DNA of 9,258 nt, from the NCBI GenBank assembly GCA_946061345.1, contig CAMGRA010000030.1, forward strand, positions 1 to 9,258, in the 5' to 3' direction. The DNA comes from an uncultured Clostridia bacterium. GTDB taxonomy: Bacteria > Bacillota > Clostridia > Oscillospirales > Oscillospiraceae. A program made the translations under genes and the position numbers. How positions within the stretch are numbered: position 1 is the stretch's first letter; each line of letters opens with the position of its first letter. Below, piece after piece: positions 1 through 5,990 of this stretch. Below the pieces are notes generated by a model. The model was given only the letters and a program-made list of their open reading frames with translations. It was not told the origin of the DNA and did not search any database.

Positions 1-722
1 CAGCGCTTTAGCGCCCGGTCGATGCAGGCGGCAATGTCCCGGGCGCAGTCGCCCGCAAGCCCCAGATACTCCGTCTGACAGCCCAGGCGTTCCAGCGCCG
101 CTGAGAGGATGTAGCGGTTGGCGTTGTAGATTTTTCCGCCGTCCAGCGGACTACCCGCGTCGGCGATTTCATTTCCCGTGCAGATCAGGCCGATACGCGG
201 CTGACGGAAGACCTGCGGCGCGGCAATGCCCTGAGAAGCCAGCGTCCCGGCAAGACCGGCGTCGATCACCGTGCCGCCCTCGGCCAGAAGCTGGCCCTTA
301 CGGACATCCTCTCCGGCGCGGACGATGTTTACGCCGCTTTGAACCGGGGAAAACAGCCGGACTGTTTTTTCATCATATTGCGTGACCTCAAACATCACAA
401 CGGCATCGGCACCCTCGGGGATGGGCGCGCCGGTCAGGATCTTGGCGGCCTGTCCGGCGGCAAGGGGCCTGGTCGGCACCGCTCCCGCCGGGATCTCCCC
501 GACGATATCCAGGCAGACGGGCCGCTCTGGGGCGGCGTTCTCCGTGTCGGCTGCCCGCAGGGCATAGCCGTCGTAGGGAGAACGGTCAAAGGGCGGGATG
601 TTTTCCGCCGCCGTCAGCGTCTGGGCCAGCACCCTGCCGGTGCAGTCCTCCAGCGGCAGCGCAAGGGTGTCCACAGGCCTAACCAACTCCAACAGCAGGT
701 CCCGCGCCTGGATGTAGTCCAT
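1..722 (-). CDS. moeA: Molybdopterin molybdenumtransferase MoeA (5' 240 codons; runs off the left edge)
   Basis: MoeA catalyses the last step of molybdenum cofactor synthesis: it inserts molybdate into adenylylated molybdopterin in the cytoplasm. The visible part has the family's N-terminal signature PPFDRSPYDGYALRA (residues about 43-57), the segment ILTGAPIPEGADAVV (95-109), and the beginning of the molybdopterin-binding domain at RIGLICTGNEIADAG (176-190). About 160 residues of a typical 400-residue MoeA lie beyond the window. I chose the ATG at 722 because GGAGAG sits 4 nt before it. An in-frame ATG at 734 adds four residues (MERN) and could use AAGGG about 8 nt upstream. It is the last visible gene of modABC-moeA, starting 16 bp after the modC stop, so it is almost certainly co-transcribed with the molybdate importer. 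That places uptake and insertion of the metal under one control. Confidence 0.95.
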   Translation of the reverse strand, partial: MDYIQARDLLLELVRPVDTLALPLEDCTGRVLAQTLTAAENIPPFDRSPYDGYALRAADTENAAPERPVCLDIVGEIPAGAVPTRPLAAGQAAKILTGAPIPEGADAVVMFEVTQYDEKTVRLFSPVQSGVNIVRAGEDVRKGQLLAEGGTVIDAGLAGTLASQGIAAPQVFRQPRIGLICTGNEIADAGSPLDGGKIYNANRYILSAALERLGCQTEYLGLAGDCARDIAACIDRALKR

Positions 723-738
723 GTTTCTCTCCATATCC

Positions 739-1776
739 TCACCCTTTCAGCAGTATGATCGCCTCCGGCGGCAGGCAGATCCGGTCAAATCTTCCCCGGA
801 GCTGCCGCCAGGTCTCCTTGTCCGTCTCCCAGCCGATGGTCCTTTCCGACCCGGCAGTCTTGAGCATCACGGTGTAGGAGAAGGGATTTTCGATCTCCTC
901 CGCCACCTGGCAGGAAAAGCTGTTGCAGCCGTCCTCGGGCCGCAGATCGTGCATCCGGATGCCGACGCAGGCCGCGTCGCCCACATCCTCCGCCGTCTCC
1001 AGCTCCATATTCCAGTCCAGGGCCAGTACACGCCGCTGCCCCAGCTTTCGGATGGGAGAGATATTTTTACAGCCGGTGAGGGTGGCGGCGTTTCTCGTAC
1101 CCGGCCTTGCAAAAACCTCTTTCTTTTCTCCGCAGATCTCCACCGCGCCATTGTGCATGACAGCGATCTTGTCAGAGAGGCGGAACACCTCGTCGCGGTC
1201 ATGGGATACCAGAACGACAGACTTGCCGAAGCCGCGGATGATCTCCCGCACCTCCTGCTCCAGCCGGAAACGCAGATGGCTGTCCAGAGCGGAAAACGGC
1301 TCGTCCAGCAGCAGCACGCCCGGGTCCGACACCAGGATCCGCGCCAGAGCCACCCGCTGCTGTTGACCGCCGGAAAGCTGATGGGGATAGCGTTTGACCA
1401 GCTCCGTCAGGCCGAAGCTCTTGATGATGTCCTCCGTGATGGAGGCCCGTTTTTCCGCATCCCGCTCCCGTCTTGCACCGGCGCGGATGTTCTGCAGCAC
1501 CGTCATATTGGGAAACAGCGCGTAGTTTTGGAACAGCAGGCCCGTGTGGCGCTGCTGGGGGGTAAGATTGATCCCCTTTTCCGAGTCGAAAAGCGTCACA
1601 TCGTTTACCACGATCCTGCCCCGGTCGGGCCTTTCGATGCCCGCGATACATTTGAGCGTCATGCTCTTGCCGCAGCCGGAGGCACCCAAGAGGGCGATCA
1701 CCTCGTTGCCCGCGGAAAAATGCACGTCCAGGCGGAAGACACCCAAGTTTTTTTCAATGTCAACCGAAATCGACAT
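739..1776 (-). CDS. modC: Molybdate ABC transporter ATP-binding protein ModC
   Basis: This is the ATPase that powers molybdate import through ModB, at the inner face of the membrane; 345 residues. All nucleotide-binding motifs are present: Walker A GASGCGKS (31-38), Q-loop Q83, ABC signature LSGGQ (134-138), Walker B VLLLDEP (154-160), D-loop SALD (162-165) and switch histidine H192. After the ATPase core comes ATLTGCKNI (about 231-239), typical of the sulfate/molybdate ATPase group. A C-terminal regulatory-type region follows to 345; I could not assign its fold confidently, though family ModC proteins often carry a TOBE/Mop molybdate-binding domain there. The reading frame stays open 25 codons further upstream, but the ATG at 1776 is preferred because GGGAGG lies 8 nt before it. 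This start lies inside the end of modB, giving a 17-bp overlap that suggests translational coupling. A related sulfate or tungstate ATPase is less likely because of moeA next door. Confidence 0.93.
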   Translation of the reverse strand: MSISVDIEKNLGVFRLDVHFSAGNEVIALLGASGCGKSMTLKCIAGIERPDRGRIVVNDVTLFDSEKGINLTPQQRHTGLLFQNYALFPNMTVLQNIRAGARRERDAEKRASITEDIIKSFGLTELVKRYPHQLSGGQQQRVALARILVSDPGVLLLDEPFSALDSHLRFRLEQEVREIIRGFGKSVVLVSHDRDEVFRLSDKIAVMHNGAVEICGEKKEVFARPGTRNAATLTGCKNISPIRKLGQRRVLALDWNMELETAEDVGDAACVGIRMHDLRPEDGCNSFSCQVAEEIENPFSYTVMLKTAGSERTIGWETDKETWRQLRGRFDRICLPPEAIILLKG

Positions 1777-2461
1777 CTCTGCCGCCTCCCTTCTCTTTGC
1801 CGGTCCTGCGGGCCTTCTTTTCCAGCATATTGACCGCCAGCAGTACCACAAAGGAGATGGCCATGTTGACCATCACCCAACGAAAGGCCAGATTGTCGTC
1901 GTTGGTGCGCCAGAGCTGGTAGACGGTGGTGGAAATGGTGGCAGTCCGTCCGGGGGTATAGCCCGCAATCATGCTGGTGGCACCGTATTCGCCCAGCGCC
2001 CGGGCAAAGGCAAGGACAGTCCCGGCCAGGATGCCCTGCCTGCAATAGGGCAGGCGGATGCGCCAGAAAATGTAGGTGTTGGAAAGGCCGATAGACTTAC
2101 CCGAATAGGCCAGAGTCTCGTCAAAGGATTCAAAAGCGCCCCGGGCCGTCCGGTACATGAGGGGGAAGATGACGATGACCGTGGCGAAAATGGCAGACCA
2201 CCAGGTCATGGTCAGCTTGACGTCGAAAACCGACAGGAACCACGCGCCAATGGGACGCTTTGGCCCAAGCACACGCAGCAGCAGATAGCCCACGACCGTC
2301 GGCGGCAGCACCAGCGGCAGTGTTAGGATAACGTCCAGGACGCCCTTGACGGCTCTGGGCGCTTTGGCGATGTAGTAGGCGGCAAAAATGCCGACAAAAA
2401 AGATGATGACTGTGCTGATCCCCGCGATGCGCAGGGAGTTCCAAAGAGGAAACAGATCCAA
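1760..2461 (-). CDS. modB: Molybdate ABC transporter permease ModB (TTG start)
   Basis: Membrane permease of the molybdate importer; 233 residues, close to the usual ModB length. About five hydrophobic segments are visible, the first at about 11-31 and the last at about 193-212. The family motif LPLVLPPTVVGYLLL (48-62) is present. So is the cytoplasmic EAA loop that docks on ModC (ESFDETLAYSGKSIGL, 111-126), and so is RALGEYGATSMIAG (154-167). The frame that matches the family begins at TTG (2461), with AAGGGGG about 10 nt upstream, and MDLFPLWNSL aligns with normal ModB N-termini. No in-frame ATG is available. An ATG at 2468 is in another frame and only opens a shadow reading frame. The modA-modB gap holds a GC-rich hairpin, and the 3' end overlaps modC by 17 bp. 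Confidence 0.93.
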   Translation of the reverse strand: MDLFPLWNSLRIAGISTVIIFFVGIFAAYYIAKAPRAVKGVLDVILTLPLVLPPTVVGYLLLRVLGPKRPIGAWFLSVFDVKLTMTWWSAIFATVIVIFPLMYRTARGAFESFDETLAYSGKSIGLSNTYIFWRIRLPYCRQGILAGTVLAFARALGEYGATSMIAGYTPGRTATISTTVYQLWRTNDDNLAFRWVMVNMAISFVVLLAVNMLEKKARRTGKEKGGGRDVDFG

Positions 2462-2489
2462 TGGACATTCGCCCCCTTCTTGTCTTATA

Positions 2490-2518
2490 AAAGAGGGCGG
2501 GCGAATACCGCCCGCCCT
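2490..2518 (-). promoter_or_regulatory. GC-rich hairpin between modA and modB (partial terminator or mRNA stabiliser)
   Basis: A perfect 10-bp stem (2494-2503 with 2509-2518) closes a 5-nt loop in the 82-bp gap between modA and modB. Nine of the ten pairs are G-C. On the minus-strand transcript it is followed by CTTTTAT, a T tract too short for full termination. Such a hairpin probably lets part of transcription through and protects the modA 3' end, giving more binding protein than permease. The hairpin is seen; its effect is inferred. Confidence 0.6.
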
Positions 2519-2543
2519 GTGAGAATCTCAATATGTATTTTCC

Positions 2544-3365
2544 TTATGCAACGGGGGTGAAGCCGACAGCCTCAAACACGGCGTCAGCCGCGTCAGAGGT
2601 CAGATAGTCCAAAAATGCCTTAGCCGCTTCTACGTTTTTGGAGTCCTTCAGCACGGCGGCGGGATAGATGACCTGTCCGCACATTTCGGCGGTGGCGGTG
2701 TCCACGACGGTCAGACCAGCGGAGTAAGCGTCAGTCTGATAGATGATGCCGCAGTCAACAGCAGCCTCAGCCACCTGGGAGGTAACCTCCTTGACGTTGG
2801 AGCCGTAAGTGATGCAGCCGGCATTGGCCAGGTCTTCCTCACTCAGGCCAAAATAGGCAAGGATCTTCTGGGTGTACTGTCCCACGGGAACGTCAGAATT
2901 GCCCATGGCCAGCAGAACCGTACCGGCTTCCAGACCGGCCTTCAAATCGTCATAGGACCGGATGTTGGCAGGGTTTCCTTCAGGAACGGACAGAGCGACC
3001 TTGTTCTCCAGAATGTTAAAGCGGGTATCAGCCAGCACAAAGTCCAGTCCCTCGGTGTTAACATCGGCGGAAGCGGTGATGTCCAACTGGTTCATCTGCT
3101 TCTGGCCTGCGGAGATGAAAATGTCGCAGTCCGCGCCTTCCTGGATCTGGGTCTTCAGGGTGCCGGAGGAGTCAAAGTTGAACACGATGGTGACGTTCTC
3201 ATGCTCCGCCATGTACTTGTTGCCAAGCTCGGTGAGGGTCTCGGTCATGGAAGCGGCGGCAAAGACGGTCAGTTCGACCTTTTCTTCCTCTTTCGAGGTC
3301 CCGCAGCCTGCCAGCAGGCAAAGGGTCATACAAAGGGCAAGTAACAGCGCGATGGTCTTTTTCAT
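2544..3365 (-). CDS. modA: Molybdate-binding lipoprotein ModA
   Basis: The extracellular solute-binding subunit that captures molybdate and delivers it to ModB; 273 residues. It has a lipoprotein signal: a charged MKKT start, a hydrophobic stretch, then the lipobox LLAGC with the lipidated cysteine at C21, as expected for a Gram-positive binding protein. The mature part matches the ModA family: FAAASMTETL (35-44) and NFDSSGTLKTQI (63-74) hold the serines likely to bind the oxyanion (S39 and S66/S67), followed by ADCDIFISAG (78-87). Later segments NSDVPVGQY (156-164) and AAVDCGIIYQTDAY (201-214) carry further expected ligand positions. The ATG at 3365 is preceded by AGGAGG, spaced 7-8 nt. It is the first gene of the mod operon, behind a strong promoter and a structured leader. 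Tungstate may also be bound, which cannot be decided from sequence alone. Confidence 0.95.
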   Translation of the reverse strand: MKKTIALLLALCMTLCLLAGCGTSKEEEKVELTVFAAASMTETLTELGNKYMAEHENVTIVFNFDSSGTLKTQIQEGADCDIFISAGQKQMNQLDITASADVNTEGLDFVLADTRFNILENKVALSVPEGNPANIRSYDDLKAGLEAGTVLLAMGNSDVPVGQYTQKILAYFGLSEEDLANAGCITYGSNVKEVTSQVAEAAVDCGIIYQTDAYSAGLTVVDTATAEMCGQVIYPAAVLKDSKNVEAAKAFLDYLTSDAADAVFEAVGFTPVA

Positions 3366-3571
3366 AAGATTTCCTCCTATAATAAAATATTCGTCTCCTT
3401 GAAGACGAATACAACAAGACCTCCGAAGCTGCCCATGCTTCGGACTGCACTGTGTTTCGCCTCCTTTTCAATGAGGAAGGCCGCCCCGTTTCCAAAACGA
3501 CCCTGCATCGCGTTGCCGCGATATCGGCCCCGGTTCCATAGCTCGCGCCTTAGGAAAGGGGGCTCGAAGAC
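3366..3571 (-). ncRNA. Structured modA leader, candidate Moco-type riboswitch
   Basis: The transcript is predicted to begin near 3571, giving about 206 nt of non-coding leader before modA. Helices visible by eye include a 5-bp stem (3479-3483 with 3525-3529, extendable by two G-U pairs) enclosing two arms. One arm is a 6-bp hairpin at 3507-3522 with a GCAA (GNRA) loop on the transcript; the other is a 5-bp hairpin at 3487-3499. Downstream come an 8-bp hairpin at 3422-3444 with a 7-nt loop and a 9-bp hairpin at 3388-3411, just before the ribosome site. A three-way junction with a GNRA arm in front of molybdate transport and moeA genes fits the position in which molybdenum-cofactor riboswitches (Rfam RF01055) are known. 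I could not check the consensus nucleotides, so the class is inference. It could be another structured leader. Confidence 0.5.
3384..3411 (-). terminator. Terminator-like hairpin at the 3' end of the modA leader (putative attenuator)
   Basis: A perfect 9-bp stem (3388-3396 with 3403-3411) with a 6-nt loop is followed on the transcript by TTTTATTAT and then the AGGAGG ribosome site of modA. The stem has six A-T and three G-C pairs, so it is weaker than the other terminators in the window. That suits a conditional attenuator, though it could also hide or frame the ribosome site. The transcript's first bases carry the same 7-mer (CGTCTTC) as its 5' arm, so the two can compete for the 3' arm. Confidence 0.45.
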
Positions 3572-3577
3572 GTATTC

Positions 3578-3606
3578 AGTATACAACCTTTCGACAAAAA
3601 AGTCAA
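3578..3606 (-). promoter_or_regulatory. Housekeeping (sigma-A) promoter of the mod operon
   Basis: On the minus strand, TTGACT (3601-3606) and TATACT (3578-3583) are separated by exactly 17 bp, with a T-rich spacer start. Each box differs from consensus by one base. The predicted start is a G near 3571. The operator-like inverted repeat at 3609-3634 lies directly upstream of the -35 box. Confidence 0.88.
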
Positions 3607-3608
3607 GC

Positions 3609-3634
3609 CCGCTATTCCGAAACAAGAATAACGG
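3609..3634. promoter_or_regulatory. Inverted repeat resembling a ModE molybdate-regulator operator
   Basis: The repeat has 9-bp half-sites with one mismatch (CCGCTATTC and GAATAACGG on the plus strand) separated by 8 bp. Read on the minus strand it is CGTTAT-N12-ATAGCG, 24 bp overall. This has the span and outer half-sites of the known ModE site, roughly CGnTATATA-N6-TATATAnCG. It ends 2 bp before the -35 box of the modA promoter, where a bound protein could block or assist RNA polymerase. No modE gene is in the window, so the regulator is inferred. Confidence 0.5.
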
Positions 3635-3670
3635 TTGCAGGTATACAATTGATGTGGGACCAGGGTATAG

Positions 3671-3701
3671 AAAAAAGCACTTGCCGAAGCAAGTGCTTTT
3701 T
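3671..3701 (-). terminator. Terminator of the tRNA unit
   Basis: An 8-bp G-C/A-T stem (3677-3684 with 3689-3696), extended by A-T pairs, carries a UUCG tetraloop closed by C-G on the minus-strand transcript and is followed by six T's. It starts 3 bp after the CCA end of tRNA-Trp. The five T's on the other strand make it potentially bidirectional. Confidence 0.92.
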
Positions 3702-3703
3702 CC

Positions 3704-3779
<76 letters not shown>

Positions 3780-3838
3780 GTATTCAATTTTGCTGTCCTG
3801 CTCCGAAGCGACCGACCGGCGGCTCCGGCAAGAAAAAA

Positions 3839-3915
3839 TGGTGGGCCTTCAGGGACTTGAACCCGGGACCGTCCGGTTATGAGCCGGATGCTCTGACCAA
3901 CTGAGCTAAAGGCCC
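3839..3915 (-). tRNA. tRNA with anticodon CAU, probably tRNA-Ile2 (lysidine type), otherwise elongator tRNA-Met
   Basis: A complete 77-nt cloverleaf with encoded CCA: acceptor GGGCCTT/AAGGCCC (7 perfect pairs), discriminator A, anticodon stem TCCGG/CCGGA, loop CTCATAA with anticodon CAU, and T arm with GGTTCAAGTCC. It is not the initiator type, because the 1-72 pair is a normal G-C. Positions 4 and 5 are C-G pairs, as in E. coli and B. subtilis tRNA-Ile2, whose C34 is changed to lysidine by TilS to read AUA. Elongator tRNA-Met shares the CUCAUAA loop, so the identity remains open. First gene of the unit, with a promoter about 20 bp upstream of its 5' end. Confidence 0.93.
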
Positions 3916-3940
3916 ATAAACACCGTACCAAGCAGAAGTT

Positions 3941-3969
3941 ATTGTACCGCAGAATCCTCCCTTTGTCAA
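3941..3969 (-). promoter_or_regulatory. Promoter of the two-tRNA unit
   Basis: Perfect TTGACA (3964-3969) and TACAAT (3941-3946) boxes are 17 bp apart on the minus strand. The predicted start near 3934 leaves a short 5' extension of about 19 nt before the CAU tRNA, for RNase P to remove. The gap between this promoter and the rny terminator (3970-4043) shows nothing else. Confidence 0.9.
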
Positions 3970-4043
3970 GAAAAAAATTAAGCAGACAACAATGAATAAA
4001 AATCAGCCGCGATAGCGGGTACAAAAATCATATAGTGGTACAG

Positions 4044-4074
4044 AAAAGCCGGTCCCCGTAAGGACCGGCTTTTT
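4044..4074 (-). terminator. Terminator after rny
   Basis: A 9-bp stem (4047-4055 with 4062-4070), extended by A-T pairs to 4044 and 4073, with a 6-nt loop. It starts 13 bp after the rny stop codon, and four T's follow the stem on the rny strand. It separates the rny transcript from the tRNA unit. The plus strand carries five T's, so it may act in both directions. Confidence 0.88.
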
Positions 4075-4086
4075 GTATCCTTGCAA

Positions 4087-5628
4087 TTATTTCGCGTATT
4101 CCGTGGCCTTGGTCTCGCGGATGACGTTGACCTTGATCTGGCCGGGATACTCCAGCTCGGACTCGATCTTGTGGGCCAGTTCCCTGGCCAGGATGACCAT
4201 ATTGTCCTCGGAGACCTCCTCGGGCTTGACCATGATACGGACCTCGCGGCCAGCCTGGATGGCGTAGGATTTCTCGACTCCGGGGTAAGAGCCGGTGAGC
4301 TCCTCCAGCTTTTCCAGACGACGGATATAATTCTCCACATTCTCGCGGCGGGCGCCGGGACGCGCTGCAGAGATGGCATCGGCGGCCTGGACCAGGCAGG
4401 CAATGACCGTCCGCGGCTCCACATCGTTGTGGTGGGCCTCGATAGCGTGGATCACATCGGGGGATTCGTTGTATTTGCGGGCAAGCTCCACGCCCAACTG
4501 GACATGGCTACCCTCCATCTCGTGGTCAACAGACTTGCCCAGGTCATGCAGCAGGCCGGCACGCTTGGCCAGCGCCACATCCACGCCCAGCTCCGAAGCA
4601 AGCAGGCCGGAGATGTGCGCCACCTCGATGGAGTGATTCAGAACGTTCTGGCCGTAAGAGGTGCGGTACTTCTGGCGGCCCAGGAGCTTGATCAGCTCGG
4701 GATGCAGGTTGTTGATACCGGTCTCGAAGGTGGCCCGTTCGCCCTCCTGTTTGATGACGCGGTCGACCTCCTTGCGGGATTTTTCCACCAGGTCCTCAAT
4801 GCGGGTGGGATGGATGCGTCCGTCGGCGATGAGCTTTTCCAGCGCAAGACGGGCGACCTCGCGGCGCACCGGGTCAAAGGACGAGACGGTGATGGCCTCC
4901 GGCGTGTCGTCGATGATCAGATCGACGCCGGTGATGGATTCCAGGGTGCGGATATTGCGGCCCTCACGGCCGATGATGCGGCCCTTCATTTCGTCGTTGG
5001 GCAGCGGCACCACCGAGACCGTCGCCTCGGCGGCATGGTCGGCAGCGCAGCGCTGGATGGCGATGGAGATGATCTCCCGTGCCATGGTGTCGGCGTTTTC
5101 CTTGGTCTGGGCCTCGATCTCCTTGATCTTCAGCGCAGCCTCGTGACGGCAATCATTTTCCAGGCTCTGCAGGAGCTGGTGCTTGGCCTCCTCCTGGGTC
5201 AGTCCGGAGATCTTCTCCAGCATTTCCAGTTGGCTCTTCTTGATGAGGTTGACCTCCTCCTGGGTGGCGGTGACAGCCGCCTGACGCTTATGCAGGTCCT
5301 CCTCCTTGCGCTCGAAAGCGTCCATTTTCTTATCCAGGGACTCTTCCTTCTGCTGCAGCCGGCGCTCCTGCTTCTGCAGGTCAGCGCGGCGTTCCTTGAC
5401 TTCTTTTTCGTATTCGGTACGGTTTTTATGAATCTCTTCCTTGGCTTCCACCAGCATTTCGCGTTTCTTGTTCTCGCCGCCCTTGATGGCTTCGTTGATG
5501 ATCCGCGTTGCTTCGGCCTCGGCGCTCTTGATCTCGCGCTCGGCCACCTTTTTACGGTAGGTCACGCCAATAAAGAAGAATAACAGTGCAGTAACGACTA
5601 TAATAATAGCCCAAATGTACCATTCCAT
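4087..5628 (-). CDS. rny: Ribonuclease Y
   Basis: RNase Y is the membrane-anchored endoribonuclease that starts mRNA decay in many Firmicutes and also processes some operon transcripts; 513 residues, the usual size. Domains in order: one N-terminal membrane helix (about 4-21), a long charged coiled coil (about 25-170), a KH RNA-binding domain with GRIIGREGRNI (216-226), and a metal-dependent HD hydrolase domain. In the latter, NHSIEVAHISG (331-341) supplies H332 and LLHDLGKSVDHE (359-370) supplies the HD pair H361-D362; AADAIS (415-420) carries another expected acidic residue. ATG 5628 is preferred. A GTG at 5643 is in frame but overlaps the only AGGAGG, while AGGAGG lies about 14 nt before the ATG, a longer gap than usual. 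The gene stands alone between a long structured leader and its own terminator. Confidence 0.96.
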   Translation of the reverse strand: MEWYIWAIIIVVTALLFFFIGVTYRKKVAEREIKSAEAEATRIINEAIKGGENKKREMLVEAKEEIHKNRTEYEKEVKERRADLQKQERRLQQKEESLDKKMDAFERKEEDLHKRQAAVTATQEEVNLIKKSQLEMLEKISGLTQEEAKHQLLQSLENDCRHEAALKIKEIEAQTKENADTMAREIISIAIQRCAADHAAEATVSVVPLPNDEMKGRIIGREGRNIRTLESITGVDLIIDDTPEAITVSSFDPVRREVARLALEKLIADGRIHPTRIEDLVEKSRKEVDRVIKQEGERATFETGINNLHPELIKLLGRQKYRTSYGQNVLNHSIEVAHISGLLASELGVDVALAKRAGLLHDLGKSVDHEMEGSHVQLGVELARKYNESPDVIHAIEAHHNDVEPRTVIACLVQAADAISAARPGARRENVENYIRRLEKLEELTGSYPGVEKSYAIQAGREVRIMVKPEEVSEDNMVILARELAHKIESELEYPGQIKVNVIRETKATEYAK

Positions 5629-5643
5629 ATCCCGTGAATACAC

Positions 5644-5902
5644 CTCCTGTTACAAAAATTTGGGTTGCGTGGGAGCTTTTCGGCGCTCCCGGACCGGCAT
5701 AACAGCCGGGAAGATAAAGCAACGTCTGTCCGCACTGCCCCAAAGCGCGGAAAGCGCATACCAATCCTGCGCCCCGGTAACAATTGACCGGGGATCCCGT
5801 GCGCTACGCGCACTTGCAGCCTGCCGCAGGCACGCTGCACCGTATCATGCTGAATTTTATAAAGGGCCTTGGGGGCTATCTATAAAATTCGAGTATAATC
5901 CA
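5644..5902 (-). ncRNA. Long hairpin-rich 5' leader of rny
   Basis: Between the predicted start near 5902 and the rny ribosome site lie about 260 nt without a convincing gene. Hairpins in transcript order: a 10-bp A/T-rich stem (5852-5861 with 5881-5890), a 6-bp stem (5815-5820 with 5834-5839), GTGCGC/GCGCAC with a 3-nt loop (5799-5813), and a 7-bp stem CCCCGGT/ACCGGGG (5772-5793). Then come GCGC/GCGC (5745-5757), CCGGC/GCCGG (5694-5709), and GGGAGC/GCTCCC (5671-5690) about 23 nt before AGGAGG. None carries a T tract, so these are not simple terminators. I do not recognise a known riboswitch, T-box or 6S-type fold. A role in controlling rny, or a separate small RNA, is possible. Confidence 0.55.
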
Positions 5903-5908
5903 CCGTTT

Positions 5909-5937
5909 ATTGTACTGTCCAGACGGACAAATGTCAA
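5909..5937 (-). promoter_or_regulatory. Promoter of rny
   Basis: TTGACA (5932-5937) and TACAAT (5909-5914) are separated by 17 bp on the minus strand, so start is expected near 5902. It lies about 54 bp beyond the gltA terminator, which makes rny independent of gltA. Confidence 0.88.
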
Positions 5938-5990
5938 GGAGTTTTTGTAATAATTATGTCTACTCTCCCATCTTATGCCAATTGGCGCAG

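Noticed and set aside
721..1833. A 370-codon plus-strand open frame opposite modC
   Set aside because: Mirrors modC, which has all ABC ATPase motifs. No ribosome site or recognisable domain in the plus frame.
3579..3648. Two copies of GTATACAA (3579-3586 and 3641-3648) flanking the modA promoter
   Set aside because: The inner copy is explained by the -10 box and its flank. An 8-bp repeat of this composition is weak evidence for an operator, especially beside the better inverted repeat at 3609-3634.
3780..3838. Terminator between the two tRNAs
   Set aside because: Six T's follow the CCA of the CAU tRNA but no stem precedes them except the tRNA itself. The 7-bp hairpin in the spacer has no T tract, so read-through into tRNA-Trp is expected.
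4081..5583. A 500-codon plus-strand open frame opposite rny, rich in Leu, Gln and Asp
   Set aside because: It is the antisense shadow of rny, has no family-like motifs or ribosome site, and is kept open by GC-rich codon use on the other strand.
5644..5902. rny leader as 6S RNA, T-box, tmRNA or SRP RNA
   Set aside because: The two ends do not pair as in 6S RNA. There is no T-box GGTGG-type core with a following terminator, no tag-peptide or tRNA-like ends, and no SRP GGAA/GCA motif seen.
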